Shown: in pieces, positions 34,265-46,396 of the stretch
Numbering within the stretch: position 1 is the first letter of the stretch
Layout of the letters: each line of letters starts with the position of its first letter
Assembly: GCA_027563935.2 (NCBI GenBank)
Contig: CM050447.1
Location: 79,097,461 to 79,161,460 of the forward strand
DNA length: 64,000 nt
Reading direction: 5' to 3'
DNA from: Costus lasius
Taxonomy: Eukaryota > Streptophyta > Magnoliopsida > Zingiberales > Costaceae
The notes under the pieces: model-generated
What the model was told of the DNA's origin: nothing
Database searches by the model: none
What the model saw: only the letters and a program-made list of their open reading frames with translations
Position numbers and translations under genes: made by a program

Positions 34265-36060
34265 CGAATAAGCTAGCAAGCTCAATCAATAAAGCTAGCT
34301 CAATAATTAACCACTTCATAAGAGGCCCAAGACAAGCCCACTTATCAGCAATAATTCGCCACAAAGAATCCCAAGACTATTCCATTGGATCAGCCAGCAA
34401 CAAAGCAAGATGCGCCAACTCCAAATCAGATTCTAGGATATCATCATGCGCCAGCCCACAATACATGCAAGGAAACTCCAACGTCTCCCCTTGGCACCTC
34501 ACAAAGGAAGGTGTAACGTCTCTCTCTCTCAAGCAATCGAAGGTTCAACGCCATCTCACTGCCACACAAATATGGAAACCCCAACGTTCCCCTACAGCAA
34601 TGTCTCCAACCCTTTGCCTATATGTTTCACGCATCAACCTTGTAAACGGCAGAATTGATGTTTTGAATGAATGGAAATGGTTTTTTCTTCTGATGAATCG
34701 GATGTCTCCTTTCTTCTTCCTTCTTTGAGGTGCTTGTCACCTAGTTTTCCCCTCTCCTCCTTCTAGGGCCGAGCCCTCCCTCTTCCCTTCTTCTCTACAA
34801 GCTTCTTCCTCACGAAACCAAGTCAAACAACCTCGTATTCCCAGTTTCCAGAATTTCCAGAAACTCGTCACCTCGCCGCCGACCATCCACCGGCCGGATC
34901 TCTACAAGAGTTCGGCCATCATTGCCCCTACCCCTGAGCAACATTCAGCCGCCGGCATCGCTCCATCCGCCTCTCCGATCGCCGGAATCGAACGGCCGAA
35001 TCCAAACCCCTGTTTCCGCCCAGCTTTCGCCTCAGATCTGCCTTTCATCGTCGATCTACTCCGTCCGGACATCTTTCACCCCCAAAGTCCGGCCACGTCC
35101 TCTCATCTATGATAACAACCTCCACTTGTAGCAGGTTTAGATTTCGTCCACCATCCGGCGAACGGCGACCGCCCCTACCACTCACGCACATCCCCTGTTT
35201 CCGCCGAGCTCCCGCCCAGCACGACTCTTCCGCACGATTCTCCTCCGATCAGCCACCATCCACCCGCTAACTCCGGCCACATCTCCGCCACCACCACGTG
35301 GATCTCCAGATGTAACAGGTCCGGCGATCATGCACCACCGGACGAACGCCGACAAGTCCTCCTCCTCTCCCGCGCAACATCCCCTGTTCCAGATTTCCCC
35401 TCTGCAGCCTACTTGAGTCTCCTGTTTGCTCTCCGTATTTATCTGTCTAGCCTTCTTGACGCAGGATTTTAATGCACTCCGACAAGCCTCCACCTCCATT
35501 CTTTGGTGCTAATAGCAAGCCCGAATCTTGTTCTACCCGATGGAGTAGTTCGATGAAACCCAGATTCATCAGATCTTCCTAAGATACCTTGGAACTTTTG
35601 ATATCTGATACATTCCTGCATCTGTTTTAAAACTAATCTGATTAGTGTTTTTTTCGTGCAGGTGCTTTAAGCAATCGGTGGAGCAAAAGTCCAGAACCTT
35701 GACGTGACTACGAAGTACACATTTTGTTCCATCATTTGGAGTAGTCCACGTGAATCCAGACTCAATAGATCAGCCAATGATACATAGCATTATTTGCTAA
35801 ATAATAATTTTCTGAACTCTTGGAGTTCTAGCTGCTTTCATGAATATGCTGTTTTCTGAAAATTCAAAAAAAATAAATAATTGAATTTTACATCAGTAGT
35901 TTTACTCCACGCTTCCCCCCTACATCAGAAACAGTGCACAACACCATCGATCGATAGTTTGATGAGGGCTATGCGTCAGAAAGTGGGAACGAGACTTGAT
36001 ATAATTTTAAGAGGGTTTGGGTGGTGTCATACCACATTCATTTTATCTTATGTCTACCAT
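34265..36060 (+). repeat. Intron-like dispersed repeat, copy 1 (in leader of D)
   Basis: The stretch from about 34380 to 35800 shares many blocks with 56460-57900: GAAACTCCAACGTCTC-like units, TTGAATGAATGGAAATGG, GGTGCTTGTCACCTAG, a serine and proline rich GC block, and GCAGGTGCTTTAAGCAATCGG. There is no coding domain. It seems to be an insertion in element D, with limits I can only estimate. I do not recognise the family; an LTR plus leader of a non-autonomous retrotransposon is possible. Confidence 0.55.
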
Positions 36061-36720
36061 TAGAGGTATGCACCCTATAGTGATAACATAAAATAAAACA
36101 ATCAGAGCATGACAATAAAAAGCAGTAAAACATGATATGGTTATAGCCCAGACAAGGGAAAACAAGCCCCTAGACCTAGACAGTACACCTAGCACTAGCA
36201 AAAGCTCTAAGCATTCAGCCCATGCTCCAAGCCGTTGGCTCCTAGCTCTGAGTGCTTCAGGGTCCTGCTTCAACCCCAGGTGTGCCTCCAAGGTTTCATG
36301 CTCCACCTGTGTTAGCTCGCAAACCCTAGGCTCCTCCTAGGGTTTGGCCAACACTCTCCTCTGCCCTTGCTAGCTCGCAACCCCTAGGCTCCTCCTAGGG
36401 TTCGGCCAACATGGGGCGCCACCACAACCAAATAGGGGGCTGTGTTGCACCATTTCTAGATCAGCTCATGAAACTTATTCGATGCGCCCCTAGGAAGCCC
36501 TAGAAGCCATGGGTCTATCCCATGAATATGAGGAGAAATAAATTCTCACACATAGGGTCTATCCCCATGTGTAGAAACCGAAGATCATGAATATCATAAG
36601 AGCGAGAAATAACAAACCTACTATTTTTCTACACATAAAACATGGCATAAAGATTTTCAAAAAAAAATTGTTATGACATGCACATGCTAGAAAAATCCAT
36701 ACACCGATGTATCTCGTAAG
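36061..36720 (-). other. Element D leader, 5' part
   Basis: Non-coding. Two near copies of CTCGCAA-CCCTAGGCTCCTCC occur at about 36315 and 36373, each followed by TAGGGTT(T/C)GGCCAACA. Confidence 0.55.
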
Positions 36721-36735
36721 TTGCTTTGATACCAC
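36721..36735 (-). other. Primer binding site of element D
   Basis: The minus strand reads TGGTATCAAAGCAA one base after the LTR. It is the initiator-methionine tRNA type site of copia elements, with one change from TGGTATCAGAGC. Confidence 0.88.
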
Positions 36736-36940
36736 TATTGGGAATCCCCGGGCTATTTAAAACGAAAAACAGCGGAAGCGAGCCCGAAATGAGATTCCTA
36801 ATTCAACAATAAGGACCGCCTTACGAAGAATACAAAGGATGTGATAGGGGTATACCTTACTAGCGGCTTTGAAGCTATCGATGTCGACGACTGGAGACGC
36901 GCAATCGGCCCATCCTCTACACTCGTGCACACACGGACTG

Positions 36941-39299
36941 TGTTATAACCTTAATATTAAAATTTTAATTTTTGAAATTCAGAAATTTATTTTTGGAATT
37001 TTTATGATTTTTAGAAATTTTTTCGGAATTTTAAAAGTTTAAAATTTGAGTTTTATAAAATATTTGATTTTTTGCGCTCGCGGGGGCTCGAACCCGCGTC
37101 GCGCGCGAGCAAAGTACGCCGGCTAACCATCAGAGAAATTCGCGTTTTAATATTAAAACGCTGCGGGTTTTAATTATCCGATGTTTGAATTAAATCAGGG
37201 CGACGAGTGAATTCGTCGTCTTCCCCGCGGATCTCGGCTATTTTTTCGCCGCCGCGTTCTCGCCGTCTGGAACGAGTTTTACCTCTATATTAGAGGGCTT
37301 TTGCTCGACTCGAGGAGTTTCGAACCCTAGCCTGTCCTCACCCCTAGACGCGCCGCCAGGAAGGAGAAATCGCGCTCAAACTCGTCGCCGGAGTTCGAGC
37401 GGCGCCGCCTTGTGTTCCAGCCATCCAGCGCCTTCATCGACGACGATCTCTGTGTTCTGGGCTACGATACATCGTCGTAGCAAGGTATGTAAGCTTCTGT
37501 GAAGTTTTAGTGAAGTTCCGTTTGTGTTTGGGTATGTTTTGTGTATCGACGGCGGCGGCGCCACCGTCGATACCCGCTGTCGCTTCGGAAGCTTCGACCG
37601 TGGGTCGAAACCTCGCCGAAGCTAGTCGTGGATCATCGCCTCATCGTTCGTAGTTTACTGGCGAAGTTTGGGGGCGATCCGATCTTCGACGCACCCTCGG
37701 GAGCTCGCCGGCGCAAGCAGCGGACGCAAGTCCGGCGGCCTTGCGCGGCGGCGTTTGGGCGGCGCGGGGCGAGCGTCGGTTCGGTCCAAATTTTGGTTTG
37801 GGCGGCGGTTTATTTATAAATAAACCGGTCGCTGAGTTTGAAATCGAATTGAACCGGACCGAGCGGTTCAATTCCAGTTTGGGTCAGTTATTGAATGTTG
37901 ACCGGTTCGACCCCTATTCGGTCGAATCCGGGCCGGTTCAGGTAGTCGTTGGAAAGGTAATTAAATTTCCTATCTAATGGTAGTCTGTAGATCGTTAGAT
38001 GAGGTTTATATGTTGTGTAATTGAAGTTAGAATTCTCGGTTTAACTTGGTTCAGGGTGAATTTGAGCGGTTCAGTGTAATTCTATTCGGTTCAGTGGGTT
38101 TTAGGTTCGGTTCATATGATCTGAGGCTGGTTCTCTAGGTTTAGGGTTATGTTCTACATGTTGGTAGTTTTGGTTTTCAAATTAGAATGTTTAATGATAG
38201 AGTTCATGTACAAATTCATGTTACAGAGTGGTTAATCCAATAATCAGCCTGCATCGTGTGATAAACAATTATTGGCTTTTCAAAAGGACTCATAGATAAC
38301 ATCGTTTGAGGTAGGAATCTTACCCTACTCCTTTTGTCACAGTGTCAAGAACTTATAAGATTTGTCACTTATTCCTTTGATTAGATATATGATGCATATA
38401 TGATAGAATTGACTGACACTGATATCTGATTGCTTCATCTGCTTGATTTGTTTCTGTAATTCAGTTGACCTCATTTATCTTGTTCCTTGGTCATATTCTA
38501 TTTCTGTGTGCACGATAAAAGAAACTGTGTTGAGATATCTGATTTATTGGCTTATGAGCCTGGTTAATCAATTGTGTATTTGAGATATTGAAATGTATGG
38601 AACCGTTGTAAATCTATGATGACAAAGTCGTGATTTATATTGACCTCTGACCTGGATGATTTATTCTCCAGTGGCCTGTTTATCTGAGTTATAGTTCTGA
38701 TTATATCAGACTATCTGAGTTATAGTTCTGATTATATCAGACTATCTGAGCTGCCGGATAGGGCACCGCCAGTTGTCCTCGGACAATACTACGGATGTCA
38801 GATGTTGGACGCAACATTCACCGGGCTATTTAGGACAGTCGTTCCATTGCATGAGCAACAGTGGAAACACTCTGAAAATGAGTGCGGCTCTTGATTGAGA
38901 TCTGTTGGCCAGCTTGATGATTTGCACGACATTCCTATATTATTTGTATATCGTTGTTTCAGTTATTGTATTATCCTGTTATTTGATTCCCTCACCATGT
39001 TTGTTGATTCCTACTTAGCATTTCTGCTAACTCCCTTTGTTTCTCCTCCAGGTACAGAGTTAGCTTCTGGGAGGGATAGAGTAGATAGCAGATACCAGCC
39101 CGAGTTGAGATAGTTGTCTTTTGTATTTTATTCAGTTGATAATTTGGATAGTTGTATTCAGATATTGTGTTGATATTAAATTTGGATTGTTTATTAAATA
39201 AAGGTTATGTGATTTTTGTAGTTCTCTGGTTCCTATCAATATTGTTACTCCCTGGGGAACCCTGAGCTAGAAATAGCCGGCTTCCGCCAGGGCGTGACA
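36941..39299. mobile_element. Solo LTR (2.36 kb) of an unidentified, probably gypsy-type element
   Basis: It starts TGTTATAACC and ends GGGCGTGACA, and is flanked by GACTG on both sides (36936-36940 and 39300-39304). There is no coding domain, primer site or second LTR. The ends and length fit a solo LTR left by recombination. Its orientation is open; the minus-strand start TGTCACGCCCTGG looks like some chromovirus LTRs. A 29-bp duplication (AGTTCTGATTATATCAGACT and flanks) lies at about 38695-38750. Arginine-rich frames at 37541-37980 are GC-rich LTR sequence. Confidence 0.85.
37078..37142 (-). other. tRNA-like segment inside the solo LTR
   Basis: On the minus strand TGGTTAGCCGG (37119-37129) is followed 25 bases later by GCGGGTTCGAGCCCC (about 37082-37097). 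GGTTCGAGCCC fits the pol III B-box pattern GGTTCGANNCC exactly, and the distance to TGGTTAG is that of a real tRNA. The anticodon stem is poor, so I call it tRNA-like rather than a gene. Confidence 0.5.
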
Positions 39300-40432
39300 G
39301 ACTGCCTCAAGACTCCTCTACTCCACACACGTGCTAGCTTCGGGAGAAGAGATACGTGCCTCTAACTTCTTCTCTGCTTGCGCCAATCTCGAAGACCACG
39401 TGCCAAGAAGAAGGGGAAGTGTTGGCGATAAGGAGTGGGCAGCACTACAACTTGTCCCAACCTTGATGCAAAAACTTTTTCTTATTGTCGTCACCTACAA
39501 GATCCTCACGCCAAGAGAAGAGGGGAGGCAACAACAAGAGAGGAGAAAAGAGACTGGTGCAAAATCTCCCAAGAGAGCCTCTCTATTTATAATAGAAGCA
39601 TCAGCTCCTCTTTGGAGATTTTTCCCATGCGGGACTATGTACAGGCGCCACCCCACACCCCTGGGTCTCAGGTTCGAGACTCACCAAGTGAAATACGCCT
39701 ATACATATTAATTAACCAAGAGAAAAATTTCTCTTGTCAATTAATGACTTTAGTTTATTCATGTGACTAAAGTGCCAAGCTGAACCTTACACTATGACCC
39801 TTGTTTGACACATTTTGACACCTCAGGTCAACAGAGGTCAAACGTGGTCCACTAGAGTCAACTAGTGGTCAAACATGAACAAAATAAAGTCTCATCTCCT
39901 TATAAGAAATCCCATGGCATCAGCTTCCCAAAATGATCCAAATCATACAATGATTCAATCAGAGGCTAACCGATCAATACGGAGTCTCTAGCGTCTTGGT
40001 GTGTGACCCTGTAGGTCCCTCTAACGTTGGCAGTGATGACCCAATCATCACAAGCGGTGAGTGACACCTAGCAGTAGATCGCCACTACCCGAGTCATCGG
40101 AATAAATGTCGCCATCGACAACCTCAAAACTGTGATAAGGAATAAAAGTATCCATGTCCCTTTGCCAGGCTGATCGTCCAAGTTGGACAAGCATGTCACA
40201 CTTGTATATTCCAACGACGATGGTCATGACTAAATCAGGCTAAACCTGGGTGTGGGCACACGCTTTCAGTCATGCACCATCTTGGGGCCCATGGACATCA
40301 TGCTTCCCCGTAGGGAAGGGGAAAATCCTCTATCGGCAAGATGAACCTCTCGTATTGTTTAAGATATACCCAATGACAACCGTTATAACCTCCCTATTAC
40401 GGCGATGTTTGAATAAAGTCTCAACACTAACA

Positions 40433-40766
40433 ACTAGACCCATTAAGTTCTATGAAAAACCATGTAAATCCTTCAAACGAATCCGAACTACTCCCGTGAT
40501 CGGATTCGTAGGTTCGAATAATGCTAACTCCCTACTCTCGTGACAGTTAACGTAACTAGACCCATTAAGTTCTATGAAAAACCATGTAAATTCTTCAAAC
40601 AAATCCGAACTACTCCCGTGATCAGATTCGTAGATTTGAATAGAATAGTTCCAATGTTACGATTCACCTCCCGGTCCTTTTCGCAATGTCTAAGATGTAA
40701 ACTTACTGGATCAGAGTAAATTATGGAATAACACAATTCCAATCAAATCAATTCTATAAAATTCCA
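40433..40766 (-). repeat. Element C LTR fragment with 122-bp tandem duplication
   Basis: ACTAGACCCATTAAGTTCTA occurs at 40433 and again at 40555, with the sequence between them also repeated. The fragment continues 27936-27964 across element D. Confidence 0.75.
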
Positions 40767-41391
40767 AATCCTCCTATGCGTGATCATCTTGCTCGAATTT
40801 TGCTCATAATCTGGCGGTACTGAAGTAGACGGCCCAGTAGATGTAGACGGCCTATCAGTGATGGATGGCATGACTAGAGGTGCATGCTCTAAAATCATCA
40901 GTGGTAAAGGAGGTGAAGCTGCCTCTCTAGTACCTCCCCCACGTGTGAGATCCACGATCCAGTTCCGCCGAACACGAACTATTGAACGGTTTATGTTCGG
41001 GAGCATCATGGTAATATCAGTATTCTTGAACATTAGATGACATGAGCTCCCAAGCCTCGTGATCATCTTAATAGTGACACAGGCGTCCATATCTAATTTG
41101 GGATTGCCCTTAGTCTCGTTCAACCCCGAGGGGTCAATACCGAGGGCCAGGGCAATGGTAGTGATCATGCCTCCCATAACCAAAACTTCTCTCCGCACTC
41201 TAGCTGCCTTATGAATCTGCTTCATGAGGTAGAATGGGGGTGCTAACACGGAATCATATCAACATGGTCCATAAGAAGAATAACTCTGAAGATCTGACCA
41301 TGTCGTCGCTCTCTGCCCTCCTAAAAATGGTATGCGCAAGTACCCGATGTACATATCTGAATACTGGGTTGGATAATCGTGTGGCTCTGGC
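40767..41391 (-). pseudogene. Second Athila ORF-1 fragment of the C family
   Basis: The frame 41249-40743 has PFYLMKQIHKAARVRREVLV, IALALGIDPSGLNETKGNPK and GSSCHLMFKNTDITMMLPNI, very close to the ORF-1 at 26974-27935. The upstream part (41250-41391) is frameshifted. It is a separate copy, joined at about 40767 to LTR sequence and cut at 41391 by unrelated DNA. Confidence 0.75.
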
Positions 41392-41679
41392 TGGTCAATC
41401 ATTTGAAAAATGATTGACCTTTTTCAAATTCACCTTATAAATTATAAGGCTTTTTATTTAAACGGGTTTTGGCTTCCAATGAAAGCAAGCATTCATTGTT
41501 AATTATCCCTGAAAATCAGGGCACCTTTGATTGAGAGATCTATATTATGAAATAAAATAAAATAGTTGAACGATATGATTCATTAAATATTAAAACAGAA
41601 ATACATGATGATTTCAGAAAGAAAAAAAAATGACAGAGAAAAAAATATCTTCGTCAACTTGAATGATTTGGAGCTACCA

Positions 41680-42540
41680 AATACCCGGCCTTGCAATGAC
41701 TTGTTGGATATTTTAGATGGCCTTGTGGTGTGTTGGATAATTTGAAAAATATCCGGCCTTACGGCGTGTTGGATATTTGATTTGAGAATTACCCGGCCTT
41801 GCGGCGTATTGGATAATTTGAAAAATATCCAGCCTTACAGCATGTTGGATATTTGATTTGAGAAATTACCTAGCCTTGCGGCGTATTGGATAATTTGGAA
41901 AATATCCGGCCTTACGGCGTGTTGGATATTTGATTTGAGAATTTACCGGCCTTGCAGCATGTTGGATAATTTAGAAAATATCTGGCCTTACGGCATGTTG
42001 GATAATTTGGAAAATATTCGGCCTTATGGCGTGTTGGATATTTGATTTGAGAAATTACCGGCCTTGCGGCGTGTTGAATAATTTAGAAAATATCTAGCCT
42101 TATGGCATGTTGGATAATTTGGAAAATATCTGGCCTTATGGCGTGTTGGATATTTGATTTGAGAAATTACCCAGCCTTGTGGTGTGTTGGATAATTTGGA
42201 AAATATCCGGCCTTACGGCATGTTGGATAATTGGAAAATATCCGGCCTTACGGCGTGTTGGATATTTGATTTGAGAAATTATCTGGCCTTGCGGTGTGTT
42301 GGATAATTTAGAAAATATCTGGCCTTACGGTGTGTTGGATATTTGATTTGAGAAATTACCCGGCCTTCCAGCGTGTTGGATAATTTGATTTGAGAAATTA
42401 CCCGGCCTTGCGGCGTGTTGGATAATTTGGAAAATATCCGGCCTTACGGTGTGTTGGATATTTGATTTTTGAAATTACCCGACCTTGCGGTGTGTTGGGT
42501 AAAGATATCCAGCCTGGCAACATGTTAGATATTTGATTTA
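41680..42540. repeat. 40-bp minisatellite with dimeric order
   Basis: About 23 units share the core GGCCTTACGGCGTGTTGGAT. Two variants alternate: one continues ATTTGATTTGAGAAATTACC, the other AATTTGGAAAATATCC. Together they make a roughly 79-bp higher-order unit. Two degenerate units follow at about 42640-42700. Confidence 0.88.
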
Positions 42541-42779
42541 ATAAACACAACATCATATTAAGGAGTTATGCCCCGACGATAAACGTCGACGTACGCACCT
42601 CCCAAATAATATTTTATTATGAAAATTAATTATTTATCTGGCCTTGATGGTTTATTGGATATTTGAAAGATGTCCGGCCTTAATGGCCTATTGGATATTT
42701 CAATTAGCTCAGATTATCCTCCGCCGTCAAATATTTGATTTTCTCGTGTCTATGAATTTAAATTCATAGATCTGACTCA

Positions 42780-43300
42780 ATCTAGTATTTAGATTAAAAA
42801 TCTAACATTGTATTATGAAAGATCAGCTTCGATATAGTAGGGATCAACACCTTGATCATGTCAAACGTCATCTGATCGACTCAGATATGCTCAAATCAAT
42901 TTCAGCCACTGATTTCATATTTAGATCAAATTTATCTTGACTGTGCATTTAGATTCGCAGATCCGCTTCAATTCAAGTCTCAAATCGAAGATCCAATATC
43001 ATATTTGGGAAGATCATGTTTGATTTGATAGGGATCAACTCCTGGATCATGTTAAAAGTCAACCGATTGACTTAGATATGCTTAGATCAATTTCAGCCGT
43101 TGATTTTGATTTAAATCAGATTCATCATGACCCTTCAAATATATTCGCCGATCTGTGTCAATCCGAGTCTTGGATATAAAATTCAATATTATATTTGGAA
43201 AGATCCTATTTGATGTAGCAGAGATCGACACCTTGATCATATCAAACATCAACCGATTGACCGAGATATGCTCCAATCATTCTCAGCCATTCATCCATTT
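42780..43300. repeat. Three 190-bp tandem units
   Basis: GATC(A/G)AC followed by CTTGATCAT-like and AGATATGCT blocks recur at 42842, 43033 and 43223. Confidence 0.8.
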
Positions 43301-43374
43301 TATACTCAAATCTGAACTATCGAATAAATTTAAATATGAACCGTTGATGTGAGATGGATGAATTTCAGCCATTG

Positions 43375-43660
43375 GATCTAGGCCGTCGGGTTTGAACAGA
43401 ATGAATCTCATACGTCCGATTTGATTTATTATTCCAGATTAATCTCAGGCCTTCGATTAAGCGTGATGTAATCTGGAACATTGATTTGATTTCAGATCTA
43501 GGTTGTTGATTCGAATTGAATGAATCCGAATCATTGGATTCAATTTATTTGATCAACATGATCTCGGCCGTCCGATTTCAAGTGAAGTAATTTGGAACGT
43601 TGATTTTGCTTGGATCTGGACAGTCGAATTAATCGGACGAATCTCAGCCGTCCGTCTTTT
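43375..43660. repeat. 119-bp tandem units, two and a part
   Basis: GATCTAG or GATCTGG, with AATCTCAGCCGTCCGAT-like blocks, recurs at 43375, 43495 and 43613. Confidence 0.7.
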
Positions 43661-45156
43661 TTCCCGTCTCTCTCATCGTCGGCGGCGACAAACAAATCTA
43701 GGGTTCGTCGCCACCGGCCGCTCACTGCTTCTTTGGCCAATCTATTTTAGAGATAGCTTCCTTATGTAGAAGGGGACTTGTGGCCAGAATTTGGAGGCTT
43801 CACTATTGCAATAGTATCCTCTTCATAGATTTAGTCCGGAGTTTACTCTCCGCAAATCTGTTTTAGTTCAAAGTTTACTCTCTGTAAAAGTGATTTTCGT
43901 ATTCTCTTCGATTTCGATTTGATATAAAGTTTACTCTCATCCCCACGAATTTAGCAAGGATCGTGGGTTTTTTTAATATTTTATTGGCATCCAATTTACT
44001 TGCAGCATCTTTGCATTGTTCTTGCCCACGTATGACATTTATGATTTTGACCCAGATTCTCTATTGCAATAGAGATTTCGGTCAAATTTTAATTAATGCT
44101 AAACTTGAAGCAATTTCGACTACACCGAATCGACTACATGTTCATTCAATTGCAATTTTTTTTGTTTTGACAAAATCGAATGTAATTTTGATCAAACAAA
44201 ATTAGAAGCAATTTTGACCAATTTTCATTCGATTTTTTTTATTTTCAAGGAAAGATTTGGTTAAAATTGAATTCCAATTACATCTCTCTTTTAATAATTT
44301 TTTATCTAATTCGGCATAAATTTTTAAACAATTAATTAATAACTAATTAATCAATTAATTAAAAAAATAATAATCAATTAATTAATTTCATTTTTTTTGC
44401 CTTCAACGTTCCCTTTGCTAACTCAGAAAAATGCTTATAAATATAATTTTATCCTCACAACAGTCCTGGGTTTTAGATTCGTTAGACCGTCACTAAGGCC
44501 ATGTTTACTTGGAAGGATGGATTATTCAAAGGAAAGAAAAAAAAGAAAGAAAGGAAAAATGGATGAATAGATTATGTAATAAATTTTCTTTCCTTGTGTT
44601 TACTTAAAAGGATGGATAATTTGAAGGATTGTTATATTCACCCCCAAATTTTTTTTTTCACTCATATTATATAAATATCATTTACAAGATTATATAAATA
44701 TCATTTATAAGATTATAAATTATTAAATGAATACTATTAAAAATTACTAAATATTATTAAAAACTATAAAATTATTAAATATTATTAATACTATTAAAAA
44801 TCATAAAAAATTTTACAATAATTTCACTTATTTTTTTACGTGTGAACCTGTATTATTATACACATATCAACATATAAATTATTCACATATCATAAAACAC
44901 ATAAAAATTTCCCTAACACCAAAAGATTATATCTAAAACATACATCAATTAACATACAAAACATGTAAGCTTAGTATCAAACTACAATAATAGCAACCTA
45001 CATAAGTATCCAAATATCCAAACATTTGATAACTGAAATAGTATCAAACTACAATAATAGCAACCATACCAGTATCAAACACTAGTATCCAAAATTGTGG
45101 TTATAGAAACCACGAATACAACCACAAAAAGTACCAAATAGCACTAAATCAAATAA

Positions 45157-46169
45157 CTAGTTGCCATCCATCATCGCATTCAGTACCTCCAAACGCAATT
45201 CTTCAGGAGCCGAGTAAAATAATCTAGCCTTATCTTTATTACTGCCTAAAGTAACATAAGCAACGGCTAGTCTAGAACGTGGCACACTAATTTTCTTCAG
45301 CTCCTCTAATAGTACCTTATCTGTAGTGGTATTTACTTCAGTGTCACCCTTCAGAAATGTATCAATGGACTGATTTGTTTGTTGCATACAAATAACAATG
45401 TCATCCAACTTTTTGGTATTGTTTACTAACACCGACATAGCAACATCCTCAAATTGTGTTTGTTTTCTTTTTTTGCCACTCTTGTTCGATGTCCCTTCAT
45501 CAAAAGTTGACGTACCAAGATGAGGGTTAGGTAGCTCAACTGGAATACTCTCATCAACATCTTCATGTGGTATCTCATGCTTAGCTGATGCAAACACATA
45601 TTGATCTTCTGTATCAGTTCTCAATATCTTTGTAAATTCGTTACATGTACTGGCCATACTACCGGTGGCCCGATCCTTGGAGAATAGCTCTTGCAATTTA
45701 TCATAATTATTAACTGGAGTGTTCTTCCATTTCCTCAAGTTAAGATTAGCCTGTAAAAGATAAATTTATTTAGTAATAAATCTATTCATACAAATTACCA
45801 TAAAACATATTAATAAAGCAAATATACCTGAATGAGATCATCCCATACTTGATCATCAGCCTCAAACATCCTAGTCTCGCTGTTCCATGCTATACCGCTT
45901 TTATTCTTAAATATCTCATGACACGTGTTGAAGTTAGTTTTCAGAGTCTTCATCCGGTTTTTCAGATTATCTTTAGTTACATGAATACCAAATGCAGTAC
46001 CACATATCAATAACATATTTTTGTACGCGGCCGAGGTAAATGTACCATCTACTCTGAAACCTCTGGCTTGCTGCTCTAGCATTGCATCAATAAAGCAATT
46101 ATCCATTTCTTCTGTCCACTTGAAATTTTCCCTCTTTCAGTTATCGTTGATCTTTGTTTTCTTACTCAT
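45157..46169 (-). pseudogene. Harbinger Myb/SANT-like ORF (two exons, one stop)
   Basis: Exon 1 is 46169-45828 and exon 2 is 45750-45157, with a GT-AG intron of 77 bp. It starts MSKKTKIND. A TGA at 46137-46139 then interrupts before KRENFKWTEEMDNCFIDAML, the first Myb-like helix. TSAAYKNMLLICGTAFGIHV, LKNRMKTLKTNFNTCHEIFK and DDQVWDDLIQ complete a Myb/SANT-like domain of about 95 residues. The C-terminal exon is hydrophilic, has a KKRKQTQFED basic patch, and ends LRLEVLNAMMDGN. In known PIF/Harbinger systems this second protein binds the element ends and helps bring the transposase into the nucleus. A fresh start at Met 46106 would omit only the first 20 or so residues. Confidence 0.82.
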
Positions 46170-46396
46170 CTTACATTGCAATAAAAAAATTCAGCATATG
46201 ACATGATATGAGAACACAAAGATATGATAAACATAGAAGATCATTATTCAAGCAAAGAAAAATAAGCATATGACATGATATTCCAACACAAAGATACACT
46301 ATCCATTCATCAAAACCATACAGTCATTCCACATTAGCAAATTAATACAGTCATTGTTTTAGTAGTCATTCTACACTGGCATTACAAAATATGGAT

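Larger units (their letters stand above)
27965..40432 (-). mobile_element. Ty1/copia element D with 1.7-kb LTRs, multiply interrupted
   Basis: LTRs at 27965-29696 and 36736-40432 (the second split by a solo LTR) are flanked by ACTAG on both sides (27960-27964 and 40433-40437). A tRNA-Met-type primer site and a polypurine tract lie next to the LTRs. On the minus strand the order is leader with an apparent 3' splice site, gag start, protease, integrase, reverse transcriptase, RNase H. Most of gag is deleted, and other elements sit in the RNase H, the leader and the 5' LTR. It inserted into an LTR piece of element C. Confidence 0.92.
36736..40432 (-). repeat. Element D 5' LTR, split by a solo LTR
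   Basis: Its own sequence is 36736-36940 plus 39305-40432. It matches 27965-29696 but lacks about 400 bp near its minus-strand start: after ATTACGGCGATG at about 40407 it jumps to the last 20 or so bases. Confidence 0.9.
41392..44496. other. Gene-free region of nested tandem repeats
   Basis: It begins with a perfect 12-bp inverted repeat (GGTCAATCATTT, three-base loop, complement; 41393-41419). Then follow a 40-bp minisatellite (41680-42540), three 190-bp units (42780-43300) and a 119-bp repeat (43375-43660). The last kilobase is AT-rich. No protein domain is visible in any frame. I suspect an LTR or long leader of an unrecognised retroelement, but I found no second copy. Confidence 0.55.

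Noticed and set aside
37541..37977. Arginine-rich frames that look like a small basic protein
   Set aside because: GC-rich part of a solo LTR, open in several phases with no domain.
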